Below are positions 38,470-46,945 of a stretch of DNA of 64,000 nucleotides, in pieces. The translations under genes and the position numbers were made by a program. Below the pieces are notes generated by a model. That model saw nothing but the letters and a program-made list of their open reading frames with translations, was not told the DNA's origin and did not search any database. The stretch lies in assembly GCF_003363135.1 (NCBI RefSeq), contig NZ_QRBB01000002.1, positions 124,001-188,000 on the forward strand, written 5' to 3'. Source of the DNA: Alteriqipengyuania lutimaris (GTDB taxonomy: Bacteria; Pseudomonadota; Alphaproteobacteria; Sphingomonadales; Sphingomonadaceae). Every line of letters starts with the position of its first letter. Within the stretch, counting starts at the first letter, position 1.

Positions 38470-38504
38470 AAAGGCCCGCTTGCGTTCGCGCAGGCGGGCC
38501 TTTT
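38470..38504 (+). terminator. terminator of rpsA
   Basis: A GC-rich hairpin, AAAGGCCCGC, TTGCG, loop TTCG, CGCAG, GCGGGCCTTTT, ends in a T-run about 30 bp after the rpsA stop. Confidence 0.92.
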
Positions 38505-38649
38505 CGTTTGAGCCGCCCTTGCTTTTGGCCGCCAACGGGACGCGTTCGGGGACGCCTGCCGAAGACGTATGATAGTGTACGCACGCTCTTGCCGCGAAGA
38601 GGGTCGAGCGGGCTTGTTTCCCTTGAGCGGGTCTCATAGCGTCGCGCCC

Positions 38650-39099
38650 ATGATCGACTGCCGCCAGCTTGTCATCGCACCGGTCCTGATGGCCGGCTTC
38701 CTGTTCACCGCCGCATGCTCCGACGCCGCCCCAGAGGCCGACAGCGTCGAGCCGGTGCCAGAGGAAACTCGCGCTCCGCTGGAATTCGTCGCCCGGTACA
38801 AGGCGTTTCTCTACGAGCCGGACCACGCCGGCCCATCGGGCGAACAGCTGACCGAGGCATGGCAGGTGCTGCGCGAGGATCGCGCCAATTATCACGCCCG
38901 CGACGTGCGCCAGGCTGACGACGAGTCCGATCCGGTGTTCGCCAGCGCCGCCAACCGCGAACGGATCGAGGAGATGGTGGCGAAGGGCAACCTGACCGCA
39001 GAATCGGCGCGAAAGATCGTGGAACGCAATGTGCTGGTGGCCGTCGATATCTACGAACGCGATGGCGAACCCGCGCGGCTAGACGTCTCGGTCTATTGA
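38650..39099 (+). CDS. hypothetical lipoprotein
   Basis: Not recognised. The 149-residue protein starts MIDCRQLVIAPVLMAGFLFT followed by AAC, a lipoprotein signal. The mature part is acidic, Pro/Glu-rich for 25 residues, then mostly helical by inspection (FVARYKAFLYEP, EQLTEAWQVLREDRANYHA). No catalytic motif is visible. It ends 17 bp before the gloB-like start and is probably co-transcribed with it. Confidence 0.72.
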   Translation: MIDCRQLVIAPVLMAGFLFTAACSDAAPEADSVEPVPEETRAPLEFVARYKAFLYEPDHAGPSGEQLTEAWQVLREDRANYHARDVRQADDESDPVFASAANRERIEEMVAKGNLTAESARKIVERNVLVAVDIYERDGEPARLDVSVY

Positions 39100-39116
39100 C
39101 CTTCCGGAAGAGGCCC

Positions 39117-39872
39117 ATGCTCCAGATCCACCAGTTCCCCTGCCTGTCCGACAATTACGGCTTTCTCCTCCACGATCCCGACAGCGGGGAAACCGCCGCG
39201 ATCGACACTCCCGACGGGGGGGAATACCTGAAGCAGGCCGAGGCCAAGGGCTGGACGATCACCCAGATCTGGAACACCCATTGGCACCCTGACCATGCGG
39301 GCGGGAACGAGGCCATCGTGGAGGCGACGGGGGCCAAGACGATAGCTCCGCAGGAGGTGGACCGCATCGCGACGATCGACCGCGTGGTGGCGCATGGCGA
39401 CAAGGTGACGCTGGGGCAGCATACCGCGCGGGTGATCGACGTATCGGGCCACACCAACGGCCATATCGCTTTCCACCTTGCCGATGACGGCATCGCCTTC
39501 GTCGGCGACAGCGTCTTCGCGCTCGGCTGCGGGCGCATGTTCGAAGGCGAGCCGCCGCAGTTCTGGGACAGCCTCGAGCGGATCAAGGCATTGCCGCCCG
39601 AGACCACCCTCTATTGCGCGCACGAATATACGCAGGCGAACGCCAAATTCGCGCTTCATGCCGATCCCGAGAACGACGCGCTGCAGGCCTATGCGCGAGA
39701 GATCGAGGCGGCCCGCGCGAAGAACGAGCCGACGGTGCCCACGGTACTGTCGCGCGAGCTCGAGACCAATCCCTTCCTGCGGGCTGACGCGCCCGACATG
39801 CAGGCGCGCTGGGGCGGTGAGAACCCGGCGGATACCTTCGCCAAATTGCGCGCGGCCAAGGACGATTTCTGA
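39117..39872 (+). CDS. gloB: hydroxyacylglutathione hydrolase (glyoxalase II)
   Basis: Metallo-beta-lactamase-fold enzyme that hydrolyses S-lactoylglutathione, the last step of methylglyoxal removal. The 251-residue protein has the metal motif THWHPDHAGG (residues 54-63), DVSGHTNGHIAFH, FVGDSVFALGCGRMFEG and CAHEYTQANAKFA. Its C-terminal helical part matches glyoxalase II, including ETNPFLRA. The ATG at 39117 has a GGAAGAGG site and is preferred over a TTG 7 codons upstream. Confidence 0.94.
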   Translation: MLQIHQFPCLSDNYGFLLHDPDSGETAAIDTPDGGEYLKQAEAKGWTITQIWNTHWHPDHAGGNEAIVEATGAKTIAPQEVDRIATIDRVVAHGDKVTLGQHTARVIDVSGHTNGHIAFHLADDGIAFVGDSVFALGCGRMFEGEPPQFWDSLERIKALPPETTLYCAHEYTQANAKFALHADPENDALQAYAREIEAARAKNEPTVPTVLSRELETNPFLRADAPDMQARWGGENPADTFAKLRAAKDDF

Positions 39873-39887
39873 CGCCCGCAGCGCCTG

Positions 39888-40358
39888 CTAGAGCGCGCGG
39901 TGGAAGAACTGGTTGAAGTCGCTGCGTACATAGTCGCCGAAGGCCTCGCCTTCGCGAAAGCCGCGCGACCGATAGAAGGCGATCGCGGCATCGAACCCCG
40001 CCCCACTGCCGGTTTCCAGCGAAAGTCGCTTCATGCCGAGATCGCGCGCACGCTCGATGATCGTCCCGAGGATGGCATCGGCGATGCCCTGACGGACATG
40101 ATCGGGATGCGTGCGCATCGACTTGATCTCGCCCTGGTCGGGCGAGAGCTTTCGCAGGGCGCCCACCCCTGCGATGCGATCCTCCCGCCACGCGGACCAG
40201 ACTTCGACATCGGGTTGCCGAAGCCCGTCGAGACCCAGCGCGAATATCGCGTCGGGCGGCGAATGCTCGTGCATGCCGCGCAGGTGCAGTTCGATCAGGG
40301 AACGGCTGGCTTCGCCCGTCAGGTCATCGCAGCGTACGACAACCCGGCCGGGCGACAC
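39888..40358 (-). CDS. GNAT family N-acetyltransferase
   Basis: Acetyl-CoA-dependent N-acetyltransferase of 156 residues; substrate unknown. It has the GNAT core: IAGVGALRKLSPDQGEIKSM, then the acetyl-CoA loop HPDHVRQGIADAIL, LSLETGSGAGFDAAIAFYRS and RGFREGEAFGDYV. It starts 4 bp after the atpF stop on the same strand, so it is probably a passenger at the end of the F0 operon. Confidence 0.88.
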   Translation of the reverse strand: MSPGRVVVRCDDLTGEASRSLIELHLRGMHEHSPPDAIFALGLDGLRQPDVEVWSAWREDRIAGVGALRKLSPDQGEIKSMRTHPDHVRQGIADAILGTIIERARDLGMKRLSLETGSGAGFDAAIAFYRSRGFREGEAFGDYVRSDFNQFFHRAL

Positions 40359-40362
40359 AGGG

Positions 40363-40938
40363 TCAGATACCCGCGATCAGATCGTCCGCCAGCTTGCGGT
40401 CGGTCTCTGCGTCGAGGTTCTCGCCAATCAGCTTGCGGCTGGCTTGGGCTGCCGCCGCTGCGGCCTTGGCGCGCACGTCTGCGATCGCATCGCGCTCGGC
40501 GGCGGCGATCTTGTCCTGCGCCATGCGCTTGCGGCGTTCGACCAGCGCCTTGCTCTCGGCTTCGGCGTTGGTGAGGATCGATTCCGCCTCGGCCTTCGCG
40601 TTTTCGAGCATTGCCTCGGCATTGTTTTCGGCGTTGGCGATCTTGGCCGCGTATTCGTCGCGCAGCGTCTCCGCCTCGGCGCGAAGCCGCTTGGCCTCGT
40701 CGAGCTCTTCGCGAATCGCGGCGATGCGATCGTCGAGACCCTTGCCGATCGTCTTGTGGACCTTGCCCACGAAGATCGCGATCAGCACCAGGATGAGCAT
40801 CGCGACCGATACCCACTGGTACGATTCGAGCCAGAACAGCGTCGGCTCTTCGTAGGAACCGTGGCTGTCCTCGACCTCGATCACGCCTTCGGAATAGGTG
40901 CCGGCGGCGGCAGTCGCGAGGCTTGCGATATCAGCCAT
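40363..40938 (-). CDS. atpF: F0F1 ATP synthase subunit b
   Basis: One of the two different stator stalk subunits of the F0 sector. The 191-residue protein has a short N-terminus, one helix (VSVAMLILVLIAIFVGKVH) and a long Ala/Glu/Lys-rich coiled coil. Its start lies inside the end of the b' gene (8 bp overlap). The presence of separate b and b' genes is usual for alphaproteobacteria. Confidence 0.94.
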   Translation of the reverse strand: MADIASLATAAAGTYSEGVIEVEDSHGSYEEPTLFWLESYQWVSVAMLILVLIAIFVGKVHKTIGKGLDDRIAAIREELDEAKRLRAEAETLRDEYAAKIANAENNAEAMLENAKAEAESILTNAEAESKALVERRKRMAQDKIAAAERDAIADVRAKAAAAAAQASRKLIGENLDAETDRKLADDLIAGI

Positions 40939-41425
40939 GAGCCAGGCTCTCCTTCACTGCCGCGTTGGCGGCGGGCTTGGTCACCTTGATCCCGGCAAGC
41001 TGCGCGACGATGTCCTGCGCGGCTTCGGTGGCGACCGCTTCGATCTCGGTCAGGGCGCTATCGCGCGCCTCGGCGATGCGGGCGTCCGCCTCTTCGAGCT
41101 TCTTGTCGAGCCGCTTCTGAGCGGCGGACATCTTCTTCTCGGACTTGGCGGCCGCCTCGGCCTTGGCTTCCGAGATCAGGGCCTGTGCCCGCGCGCGATT
41201 TTCATTCTCGCGCACGCGCCATGCCTCTTCTTCCTTGTCCGCCTGGTCGCGCGCAGACTGCGCCGCCGAAATATCGTCGGCGATCTGCTTGCTGCGCTTG
41301 TCCATCGTGTCCATCACCCGCGGCACCATGCCACGGCCGACGACGAAGAAGGTGATGCCGAAGAACACCAGCAGCCAGAAGATCTGGCTGGAGTAGGTCT
41401 CGGCGAGTTGATCGATCTGGGGCAT
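40931..41425 (-). CDS. atpF': F0F1 ATP synthase subunit b'
   Basis: Second stator stalk subunit, pairing with b to form a heterodimeric peripheral stalk. The 164-residue protein starts MPQIDQLAETYSSQIFWLLV, has a membrane helix (IFWLLVFFGITFFVVGRGMV) and a long charged coiled coil. It is preceded by a gap of about 80 bp with a large hairpin after the c-subunit gene. The ATG at 41425 is chosen because the family begins just before its single helix. Confidence 0.94.
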   Translation of the reverse strand: MPQIDQLAETYSSQIFWLLVFFGITFFVVGRGMVPRVMDTMDKRSKQIADDISAAQSARDQADKEEEAWRVRENENRARAQALISEAKAEAAAKSEKKMSAAQKRLDKKLEEADARIAEARDSALTEIEAVATEAAQDIVAQLAGIKVTKPAANAAVKESLAHG

Positions 41426-41460
41426 GGTTTCCTGCGCGTATCCGCCGGGGAATTCAGGGT

Positions 41461-41500
41461 GATCCGGGCCTTGCCCCGGGCGGGGCAAGGCACACGGATC
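41461..41500 (-). promoter_or_regulatory. hairpin between atpE and atpF'
   Basis: A nearly perfect stem: GATCCG, then CCTTGCCCC, loop GGGC, GGGGCAAGG, CGGATC. It lies in the only sizeable gap of the F0 operon after the c-subunit gene. It could stabilise the atpE message or partly terminate transcription, which would help make the many c copies needed per complex. Confidence 0.65.
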
Positions 41501-41507
41501 GAATGCG

Positions 41508-41732
41508 TCAGCCGACGATCAGAAGGATCGCGATGACGAAGGCCAGCAGGCCGAGAAGTTCCGAACCGGCGAAGCCGATGAACAGGCGGCCCTGCTGGCC
41601 GTCGGCGGCACCGGGGTTGCGCAGCGCGCCGTCGAGGAACGAGGCGAAGACGTTGCCCACGCCGAGCGCGGCGAGACCGCACCCGATTGCAGCGAGACCG
41701 GCTCCGAGCAGCTTTGCGGCTTCAGCGTCCAT
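41508..41732 (-). CDS. atpE: F0F1 ATP synthase subunit c
   Basis: Proteolipid that forms the rotating c-ring. The 74-residue protein is two helices joined by a polar loop: AKLLGAGLAAIGCGLAALGV and FAGSELLGLLAFVIAILLIV, with ALRNPGA in the loop. The carboxylate that carries the proton is the Glu in FAGSELLGL. The length and loop are standard. It is followed by the hairpin at 41461-41500. Confidence 0.95.
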   Translation of the reverse strand: MDAEAAKLLGAGLAAIGCGLAALGVGNVFASFLDGALRNPGAADGQQGRLFIGFAGSELLGLLAFVIAILLIVG

Positions 41733-41800
41733 TTCAAATACTCCTTGGTAAAATCAGATCGAGATAAGATCGGTTGGGTGTGAGTGACAAGCGGTAGTGA

Positions 41801-42589
41801 TCAGTGCAAGTGTTCGGCGTCGTTGATATACAGCGCCGTCAGCAGCGCGAACACATAGGCCTGGATGCCCGCGACGAGAATTTCGAGCGCCGAGATCGCG
41901 ATCATCATCACGATGCTCGGGATGCTGACGATCAGGCCGGTGCCGATGCCGCCGAGCCCGCCGCTGATGACGAAGCCCGCGAACACTTTCAGCAGGATGT
42001 GCCCCGCCATCATCGCCACGAACAGCCGCAGCGCGAGGCTGAAGGGGCGCACCATGAACGAGATGAACTCGATCGGCGCGATGATCGGCAGCATGAAAAT
42101 CGGCGTTCCGTGCGGCACGAAGAGGGTGAAGAACTTGAGACCGTGCTTCCAGAAGCCGACCGCGAGCACGATCGAGAAGCTCATGATCGCAAGCACGCCG
42201 GTGACCGAGAAGTGGCTGGTAAAGGTAAAGGGGTGCACATTCACCAGGCCCATCGGCATCAGGCCCAGCAGGTTGCCGAACAGGATGAAGATGAACAGCG
42301 TGAAGATATAGGGGATGTACTTGCGCCCCTCTTTCCCGATGCTCGACTGGACGAGGTTGTCGATGAAGCCGGTGAGGCTTTCGACCGCGACCTGCCAGCG
42401 GCCGGGGATAAGCTGCTGCTTGGTGCCCATCTGCACGAACGCGATCACCAGGATGGTGGTGATCATCATCCACAGCGCGCTGTTCGTGAACGCGATGTTG
42501 ACGCCGTTCATATCCCAGTTTGCCCACGAACCGATCGGTTCGATGGTGAACTGGTGCATCGGATCGACTTTGCCTTCTTCGGCGGCCAC
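41801..42589 (-). CDS. atpB: F0F1 ATP synthase subunit a
   Basis: Membrane subunit forming the two proton half-channels next to the c-ring. The 262-residue protein has about six helices. The essential Arg is in RPFSLALRLFVAMMAGHILL, and the terminal helix region ALEILVAGIQAYVFALLTAL is typical. A GTG start at 42587-42589 gives MAAEEGKVDPMHQFTIEPIG. It lies between atpI and atpE. Confidence 0.95.
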   Translation of the reverse strand: MAAEEGKVDPMHQFTIEPIGSWANWDMNGVNIAFTNSALWMMITTILVIAFVQMGTKQQLIPGRWQVAVESLTGFIDNLVQSSIGKEGRKYIPYIFTLFIFILFGNLLGLMPMGLVNVHPFTFTSHFSVTGVLAIMSFSIVLAVGFWKHGLKFFTLFVPHGTPIFMLPIIAPIEFISFMVRPFSLALRLFVAMMAGHILLKVFAGFVISGGLGGIGTGLIVSIPSIVMMIAISALEILVAGIQAYVFALLTALYINDAEHLH

Positions 42590-42638
42590 CTGAAATTCCC
42601 GTTCGCTCTATCGGGCCGCGTTTGCGGCCCATCCAAGT

Positions 42639-42974
42639 TCAGCCTTCGTCTGAAGGCGGGCTTTGCGTTCCGGCCATGCGGAAGATGTTCCTGAAGGCCA
42701 CGCCTATTCCTGCGAACAGGCCGACCAACAGACCCCAGGGCCAGGTCCCGGCCAGCGTATCCACGCCGAAACCGATCACCGAGCCACCGATAAGCCCACC
42801 CAGGAGGTCCGCCAGCACGCGGTTGCCACTGCGATAATCCGCATCGGCCTTCCGCTTGCTTTCCGATCCGCTACGCTTCTCCTCTCGCTCGCGTGCGGCT
42901 TTCAGCCGCGCCTCGAGCGCGTCGATCCGCGCATCCTCGGGTATGGGCTCTCGTGCGGACTTGTCGTCGCTCAT
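42639..42974 (-). CDS. atpI: ATP synthase protein I (AtpI/AtpZ family)
   Basis: Small membrane protein that heads the F0 operon; homologues help c-ring assembly or ion supply. The 111-residue protein has a charged N-terminal half and a two-helix hairpin (LLGGLIGGSVIGFGVDTLAG and WPWGLLVGLFAGIGVAFRNI). The motif GFGVDTLAGTWPWGLL is characteristic. About 200 bp upstream to radC should hold the operon promoter. Confidence 0.9.
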   Translation of the reverse strand: MSDDKSAREPIPEDARIDALEARLKAAREREEKRSGSESKRKADADYRSGNRVLADLLGGLIGGSVIGFGVDTLAGTWPWGLLVGLFAGIGVAFRNIFRMAGTQSPPSDEG

Positions 42975-43182
42975 GCCAAAGGCTCTCTTACTTACGCGTG
43001 AGAATCAAAGCGGCATGAGCAGGACCTGCCCGCCGAGGGCGCCGCCGCCTTAGAAAAGGGCTTTTGGCAAGTCAACCAGAGCCATCGGCCCGACGCGGTC
43101 ATGCGTAGGCGTTGTTCCACCAGCTTGCGCGCGCCGCGCGGGGAAGGCAAGGCTTGTCGTCCTATCGCGAGGGGGAAGGCGC

Positions 43183-43941
43183 GTGACGCAAGAGGGGGAC
43201 GATCTGTTCGGCACCGGCGAGGGAAGCTGCGCCGGAGACGCTGCGCCCCTGTCCGCGCCGGCCCCTGCCCCGCCCTCGGCGTCCGGACACCGCGAGCGTC
43301 TGCGCAATCGCCTGCTGACCGGCGGGGCCGAGGCGCTGGCCGATTACGAAGTCCTCGAATACCTGCTCTTCGCCGCGATCCGCCGGGGCGATACCAAGCC
43401 GCTCGCCAAAGCGCTGCTCGCGCGCTTCGGCAGCCTCGCCCGCGTGCTGGAAGCGGAGCCCGCAGCGCTCGCCAAATCGCCGGGCATGGGCGAGGCGAGC
43501 GCGGCTGCGCTGAAGGCGGTGGCGCTGGCGGCGCGGCGCATGGCGCGCAGCGAGGTCGCGAACCGCCCGGTGATCGCCAACTGGCACGCGCTGATCGACT
43601 ACCTCACCGCCGACATGGCGCATCTGACGGTGGAGCGCGTGCGCGTGCTCTATCTCGATACCAAGAACCGGCTGGTGCAGGACCATCACGTGGGCGACGG
43701 ATCGATCGACGAGGCCGCGATCCATCCGCGCGAGGTGATCCGCCGCGGGCTGGACCTGGGTGCGGCGGCGCTGATCCTCGTCCACAACCATCCCAGCGGC
43801 AGCCCCGAGCCGAGCCGGGCCGACATCCTCGTCACGCAGCGGATCGCCGAGGCCGGGCGGCTACTCGGCATCGCAGTCCACGACCACGTGATCATCGGTC
43901 AGGGCCGCCATGTCAGCCTGAAGGCGAAAGGGCTGATCTAG
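43183..43941 (+). CDS. radC: RadC family JAB-domain protein
   Basis: Protein of the RadC family, 252 residues; despite its name a DNA repair role is doubtful. The N-terminus has a helix-hairpin-helix-like region (LADYEVLEYLLFAAIRRGD, KSPGMGEASAAAL). The C-terminal JAB/MPN domain has the metal motif VHNHPSGSPEPSRAD. A GTG start with GGGGGAAGG upstream is used. It is convergent with the DUF3857 gene and shares a terminator-like hairpin with it. Confidence 0.92.
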   Translation: MTQEGDDLFGTGEGSCAGDAAPLSAPAPAPPSASGHRERLRNRLLTGGAEALADYEVLEYLLFAAIRRGDTKPLAKALLARFGSLARVLEAEPAALAKSPGMGEASAAALKAVALAARRMARSEVANRPVIANWHALIDYLTADMAHLTVERVRVLYLDTKNRLVQDHHVGDGSIDEAAIHPREVIRRGLDLGAAALILVHNHPSGSPEPSRADILVTQRIAEAGRLLGIAVHDHVIIGQGRHVSLKAKGLI

Positions 43942-43942
43942 C

Positions 43943-43963
43943 GGCCCCTCCTTCAGCGGGGCC
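43943..43963. terminator. bidirectional hairpin between radC and the DUF3857 gene
   Basis: GGCCCC, a 9-base loop, GGGGCC, then TATTT. It lies immediately after the radC stop and reaches the last base of the convergent gene, so it could end transcripts from both sides. Confidence 0.55.
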
Positions 43964-46764
43964 TATTTCGGCGGCAGGCCCCATTCGCTATAGAGCGGCG
44001 CCAATCCCGGCGACGCATGCAGCGCCAGCTCGATATCGGCGCGCGCGTCGGCCTTATTGCCGAGAGCGCGCTTGACGACCCCGCGCAGGTAGCGCGAGCC
44101 GTGCTGCGCAGGCTCCCGGGCGAGCGCGACATCGAGATCGCGCAGCGCCTCTTCGTATCGGCCGAGGCGGTAGAGCGCGAGCGCCCTGCTATCGATGGCC
44201 CCGGCACCATTGCCCGATTCTTCCACTGCGCGGGTGCAGATCTCCAGCGTCTGCTCGGTCACGCGGTCGAAAATTCCGCTGTCCCAGCATAGCGAGTTGA
44301 GCAGCCCCGCATCGTCCGGCTCGATGGCGAGCTCGTCGCGCAGGAGCGCCAGGCCCTCATCCTGACGGTCCGAGAAACCGAGCGTGTAGGAGCGGGCCAT
44401 CGCCTCGTGCTTGGGCTCTTCGAACAGATACGCATGCTCGTCGAGCAGGGCGATCGCTTCGTCGTTGCGACCGAGCAGCGCAAGAACTTCGAGCCGCGTC
44501 CCATTGAGGGAGTAATCCGGATCGATCTGCGCTGCGGCCTCGTAATCGGCCAGCGCGGCCTCCAGATCGCCGAGCTGCCACGATGCAGCGCCGCGCAGGA
44601 TGTAGCTGTCGGCGGTGGCATCGCGCGCGATCGCCGCGTCCATGTCTGCCCGCGCGCCTTCGAAATCGCCGGTGTAATATCGGAATGTGGAGCGGTTGGC
44701 ATACACATCCGCATCATCGGGGTCGGCGTCTGCGATCAACTGCGAATAGAGTTCGGCAATCGGTTTGAGCCGTGCGCGATCGGCACCGCGATATTCGAAC
44801 GCCCTCTTGGCCTCGCCCGAAGCGCGCAGGCGCGGAAGGCCCCTTTCCACGCGGAGCGTCCGGCGACGAACCTCTGGCAGGTCGCTGGCCGGCACTTCCC
44901 ATGCGAGGCTCTGGACCTCCTCCGCGATGGACAGGCGGCCGTTGCCCAGCTCCGCTTCCGAGAAGAGCCGCGTGCCGCCGACGACTTCGTTCAGCTCGGT
45001 CTGGCCCAGCAGCCGGAACTCGCCCTCGCCCTGGGGCAGAAGCCACTCGATATTCCGCCGGAAGAAGACCGGGCCTCGCACCATGACCGGCAGCTCCGCG
45101 ATTTCCGGTCGCGAACGGTCGACGTCGAAATCGAAGCCTTCGATCACCTGGTACGGTACGCCGAGTTCGAAACGTCCATCGGTCTTTTCCCATGGCGAAG
45201 TCACGAGGCCGCGTGCGCTCAGGTTCGCCATGCCGGTGTCGCGATCGAAGGCAAGGTTCATCTCGGCCGGCTGATGATCGCCGATGACGTTGCGTACCGC
45301 CTCGGTGAGGACCGCCTCCTTCTGGTCGGCATCTTCGACCAGCGACAGCGATTCGTAACCCTGCGCCGACACGCCGCTGACGCGGATCGTGATGTCGTAG
45401 ATCGCGGGCACGTCGATCCCCGCAGACTGGTCGATTGTGAGCGCGATCGCCTCGTCCGGGATGGCCTGCGGGCGCATCGCCATTTCCTGCAGGTCCGTGC
45501 CGCCGTCGCGCAGCGGCAGAGAATAGCGGAAACGCGGCACCTCGATCATGTTGCTCAGGCGAAGTCCGCCGCTGGTCCCGTCGAGCCAGTAGGCAGTGCC
45601 ATCAATGTCGGCGCGCACGATCATGTGATCGAAATTGCCCAGCGCAGGCAGCAGCTCGGGCAGCGCATCGCCCGTCTGGCTATGGACCAGCACCGCCTCG
45701 GCGGAAATGCCGAGTTCGCGGAGCATGGCAAGCAGCAGCAGCGATTTCGCCTTGCAGTCGCCGGTCCGCGCCTCCCACGTTTCGGCCGGGCTTTGCGGGA
45801 TGTAGTTCCCGCCATCGAGGCCGTTCAGCAGGTAACCGATCTCGTCCTGCACGAATTGTGTGGCGAGCGCCGCTCGCTCGCGCGGATCGGGGGTGCGCCC
45901 CGCAATCTCGGCGACCTTGTCGGCAAGTGCGCCGCCCGGCTCGATGGTGCCGCCGGTTGCGAAGTATGGAGCGATGACGTCGGAAATCTGGGCGTAATTC
46001 TCGAATGTCGAGGCCCGGACGGAAGGAGGCAGCCGGAACCGGGCGGGCGCATCCTCCGGAATGTCCTTCGCCTCGTCCACCGGCAGGGAAATCGTCACGT
46101 AGCGATAGCCACCACTCTCTCGCGTCGCGGCGTCGGGCGAGACCTTGTCCGTCCGCCAATGCACCGCTTCGTCCACGGGCCAGGAGAGGATCGTGCGGCC
46201 CGCTGCGATCGGCGCGGGCTTCGCCTGGACGATACTGGCGAATTCCATATCCTCGTCGAGGATCTGTTCGTCCTTCGAACTGGTAAAGGAATAGCGCAGC
46301 ACATCGCCGATCTCCGTCCCGGAGACGGACATCGTGGCGGTGAGGACGCCATCGAGGATGCGCTCTTCGAGCCTTTCCTCGCGCCGCAGCACCTCGAACC
46401 GGGCGCCGCCCGCAAGCAGGTCGATGACCTCGCCGTCGCGGACCAGCTCGACCCGGTGAACGGTCAGGTCGCCCTTGTCGGGCAGCCATTCGAGCGAGAT
46501 CGTCCCCAGGGAATTGAGCGCCTCCGGACTGTCGAGCGCGAAGGCGATGTCGCCGTAGGTGGAGACCAAACCGTCCTCCATCCGCGTCTGCGTTTCGATC
46601 AGCCGCAGAGGCAGGCCCTGGCTCTCGCTGGCCGGCGGGAGGTCGGCGACATCGACCCATGCGGCCTCGTCTTCGTAGAGGATCGTCTCGCCGGCTTGTG
46701 CAGGCACGCTGAGCGCAGCAGCGACCAGCCCGGTCGCTGCCGAGGCGAGATAGATATGACGCAT
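43963..46764 (-). CDS. DUF3857 / transglutaminase-like / TPR protein, exported
   Basis: Large 933-residue protein with a signal peptide (MRHIYLASAATGLVAAALSV, cleavage near AQA). Order: DUF3857 beta-rich domain (about 30-240), transglutaminase-like core with Cys in TGDCKAKSLLLLAML, His in NFDHMIVRA and Asp in WLDGTSGG, then about five TPR-like helical repeats (ADVYANRSTFRYYTGDFEGA, DSYILRGAASWQLGDLEAAL). The role is unknown; family members are periplasmic and may be protease-like or structural. It stands alone between radC and purB. Confidence 0.9.
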   Translation of the reverse strand: MRHIYLASAATGLVAAALSVPAQAGETILYEDEAAWVDVADLPPASESQGLPLRLIETQTRMEDGLVSTYGDIAFALDSPEALNSLGTISLEWLPDKGDLTVHRVELVRDGEVIDLLAGGARFEVLRREERLEERILDGVLTATMSVSGTEIGDVLRYSFTSSKDEQILDEDMEFASIVQAKPAPIAAGRTILSWPVDEAVHWRTDKVSPDAATRESGGYRYVTISLPVDEAKDIPEDAPARFRLPPSVRASTFENYAQISDVIAPYFATGGTIEPGGALADKVAEIAGRTPDPRERAALATQFVQDEIGYLLNGLDGGNYIPQSPAETWEARTGDCKAKSLLLLAMLRELGISAEAVLVHSQTGDALPELLPALGNFDHMIVRADIDGTAYWLDGTSGGLRLSNMIEVPRFRYSLPLRDGGTDLQEMAMRPQAIPDEAIALTIDQSAGIDVPAIYDITIRVSGVSAQGYESLSLVEDADQKEAVLTEAVRNVIGDHQPAEMNLAFDRDTGMANLSARGLVTSPWEKTDGRFELGVPYQVIEGFDFDVDRSRPEIAELPVMVRGPVFFRRNIEWLLPQGEGEFRLLGQTELNEVVGGTRLFSEAELGNGRLSIAEEVQSLAWEVPASDLPEVRRRTLRVERGLPRLRASGEAKRAFEYRGADRARLKPIAELYSQLIADADPDDADVYANRSTFRYYTGDFEGARADMDAAIARDATADSYILRGAASWQLGDLEAALADYEAAAQIDPDYSLNGTRLEVLALLGRNDEAIALLDEHAYLFEEPKHEAMARSYTLGFSDRQDEGLALLRDELAIEPDDAGLLNSLCWDSGIFDRVTEQTLEICTRAVEESGNGAGAIDSRALALYRLGRYEEALRDLDVALAREPAQHGSRYLRGVVKRALGNKADARADIELALHASPGLAPLYSEWGLPPK

Positions 46765-46945
46765 TGTTCCCCCGAGGATCCCTGTCTGTTTGCCGGATCA
46801 GGTGTACAATGGCCTGTCGCGCTTTCAATGCCAAGAATGCGCGCCTGAGCCGCCGCAGCAAGGTTGGCGCCATCGCACTTGCCATTGCAGCCGATGCGTT
46901 TTAGCCGCGCCCCGTTCCCCACAGCCCGAACCGGAGCCCCCCTCA

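Noticed and set aside
44407..46848. Long open frame on the plus strand, over 800 codons
   Set aside because: It lies entirely antisense to the DUF3857/TPR gene, which has a signal peptide, catalytic motifs and TPR repeats. The plus-strand translation is a typical high-GC shadow rich in Arg, Gly, Asp and His, without any family motif.
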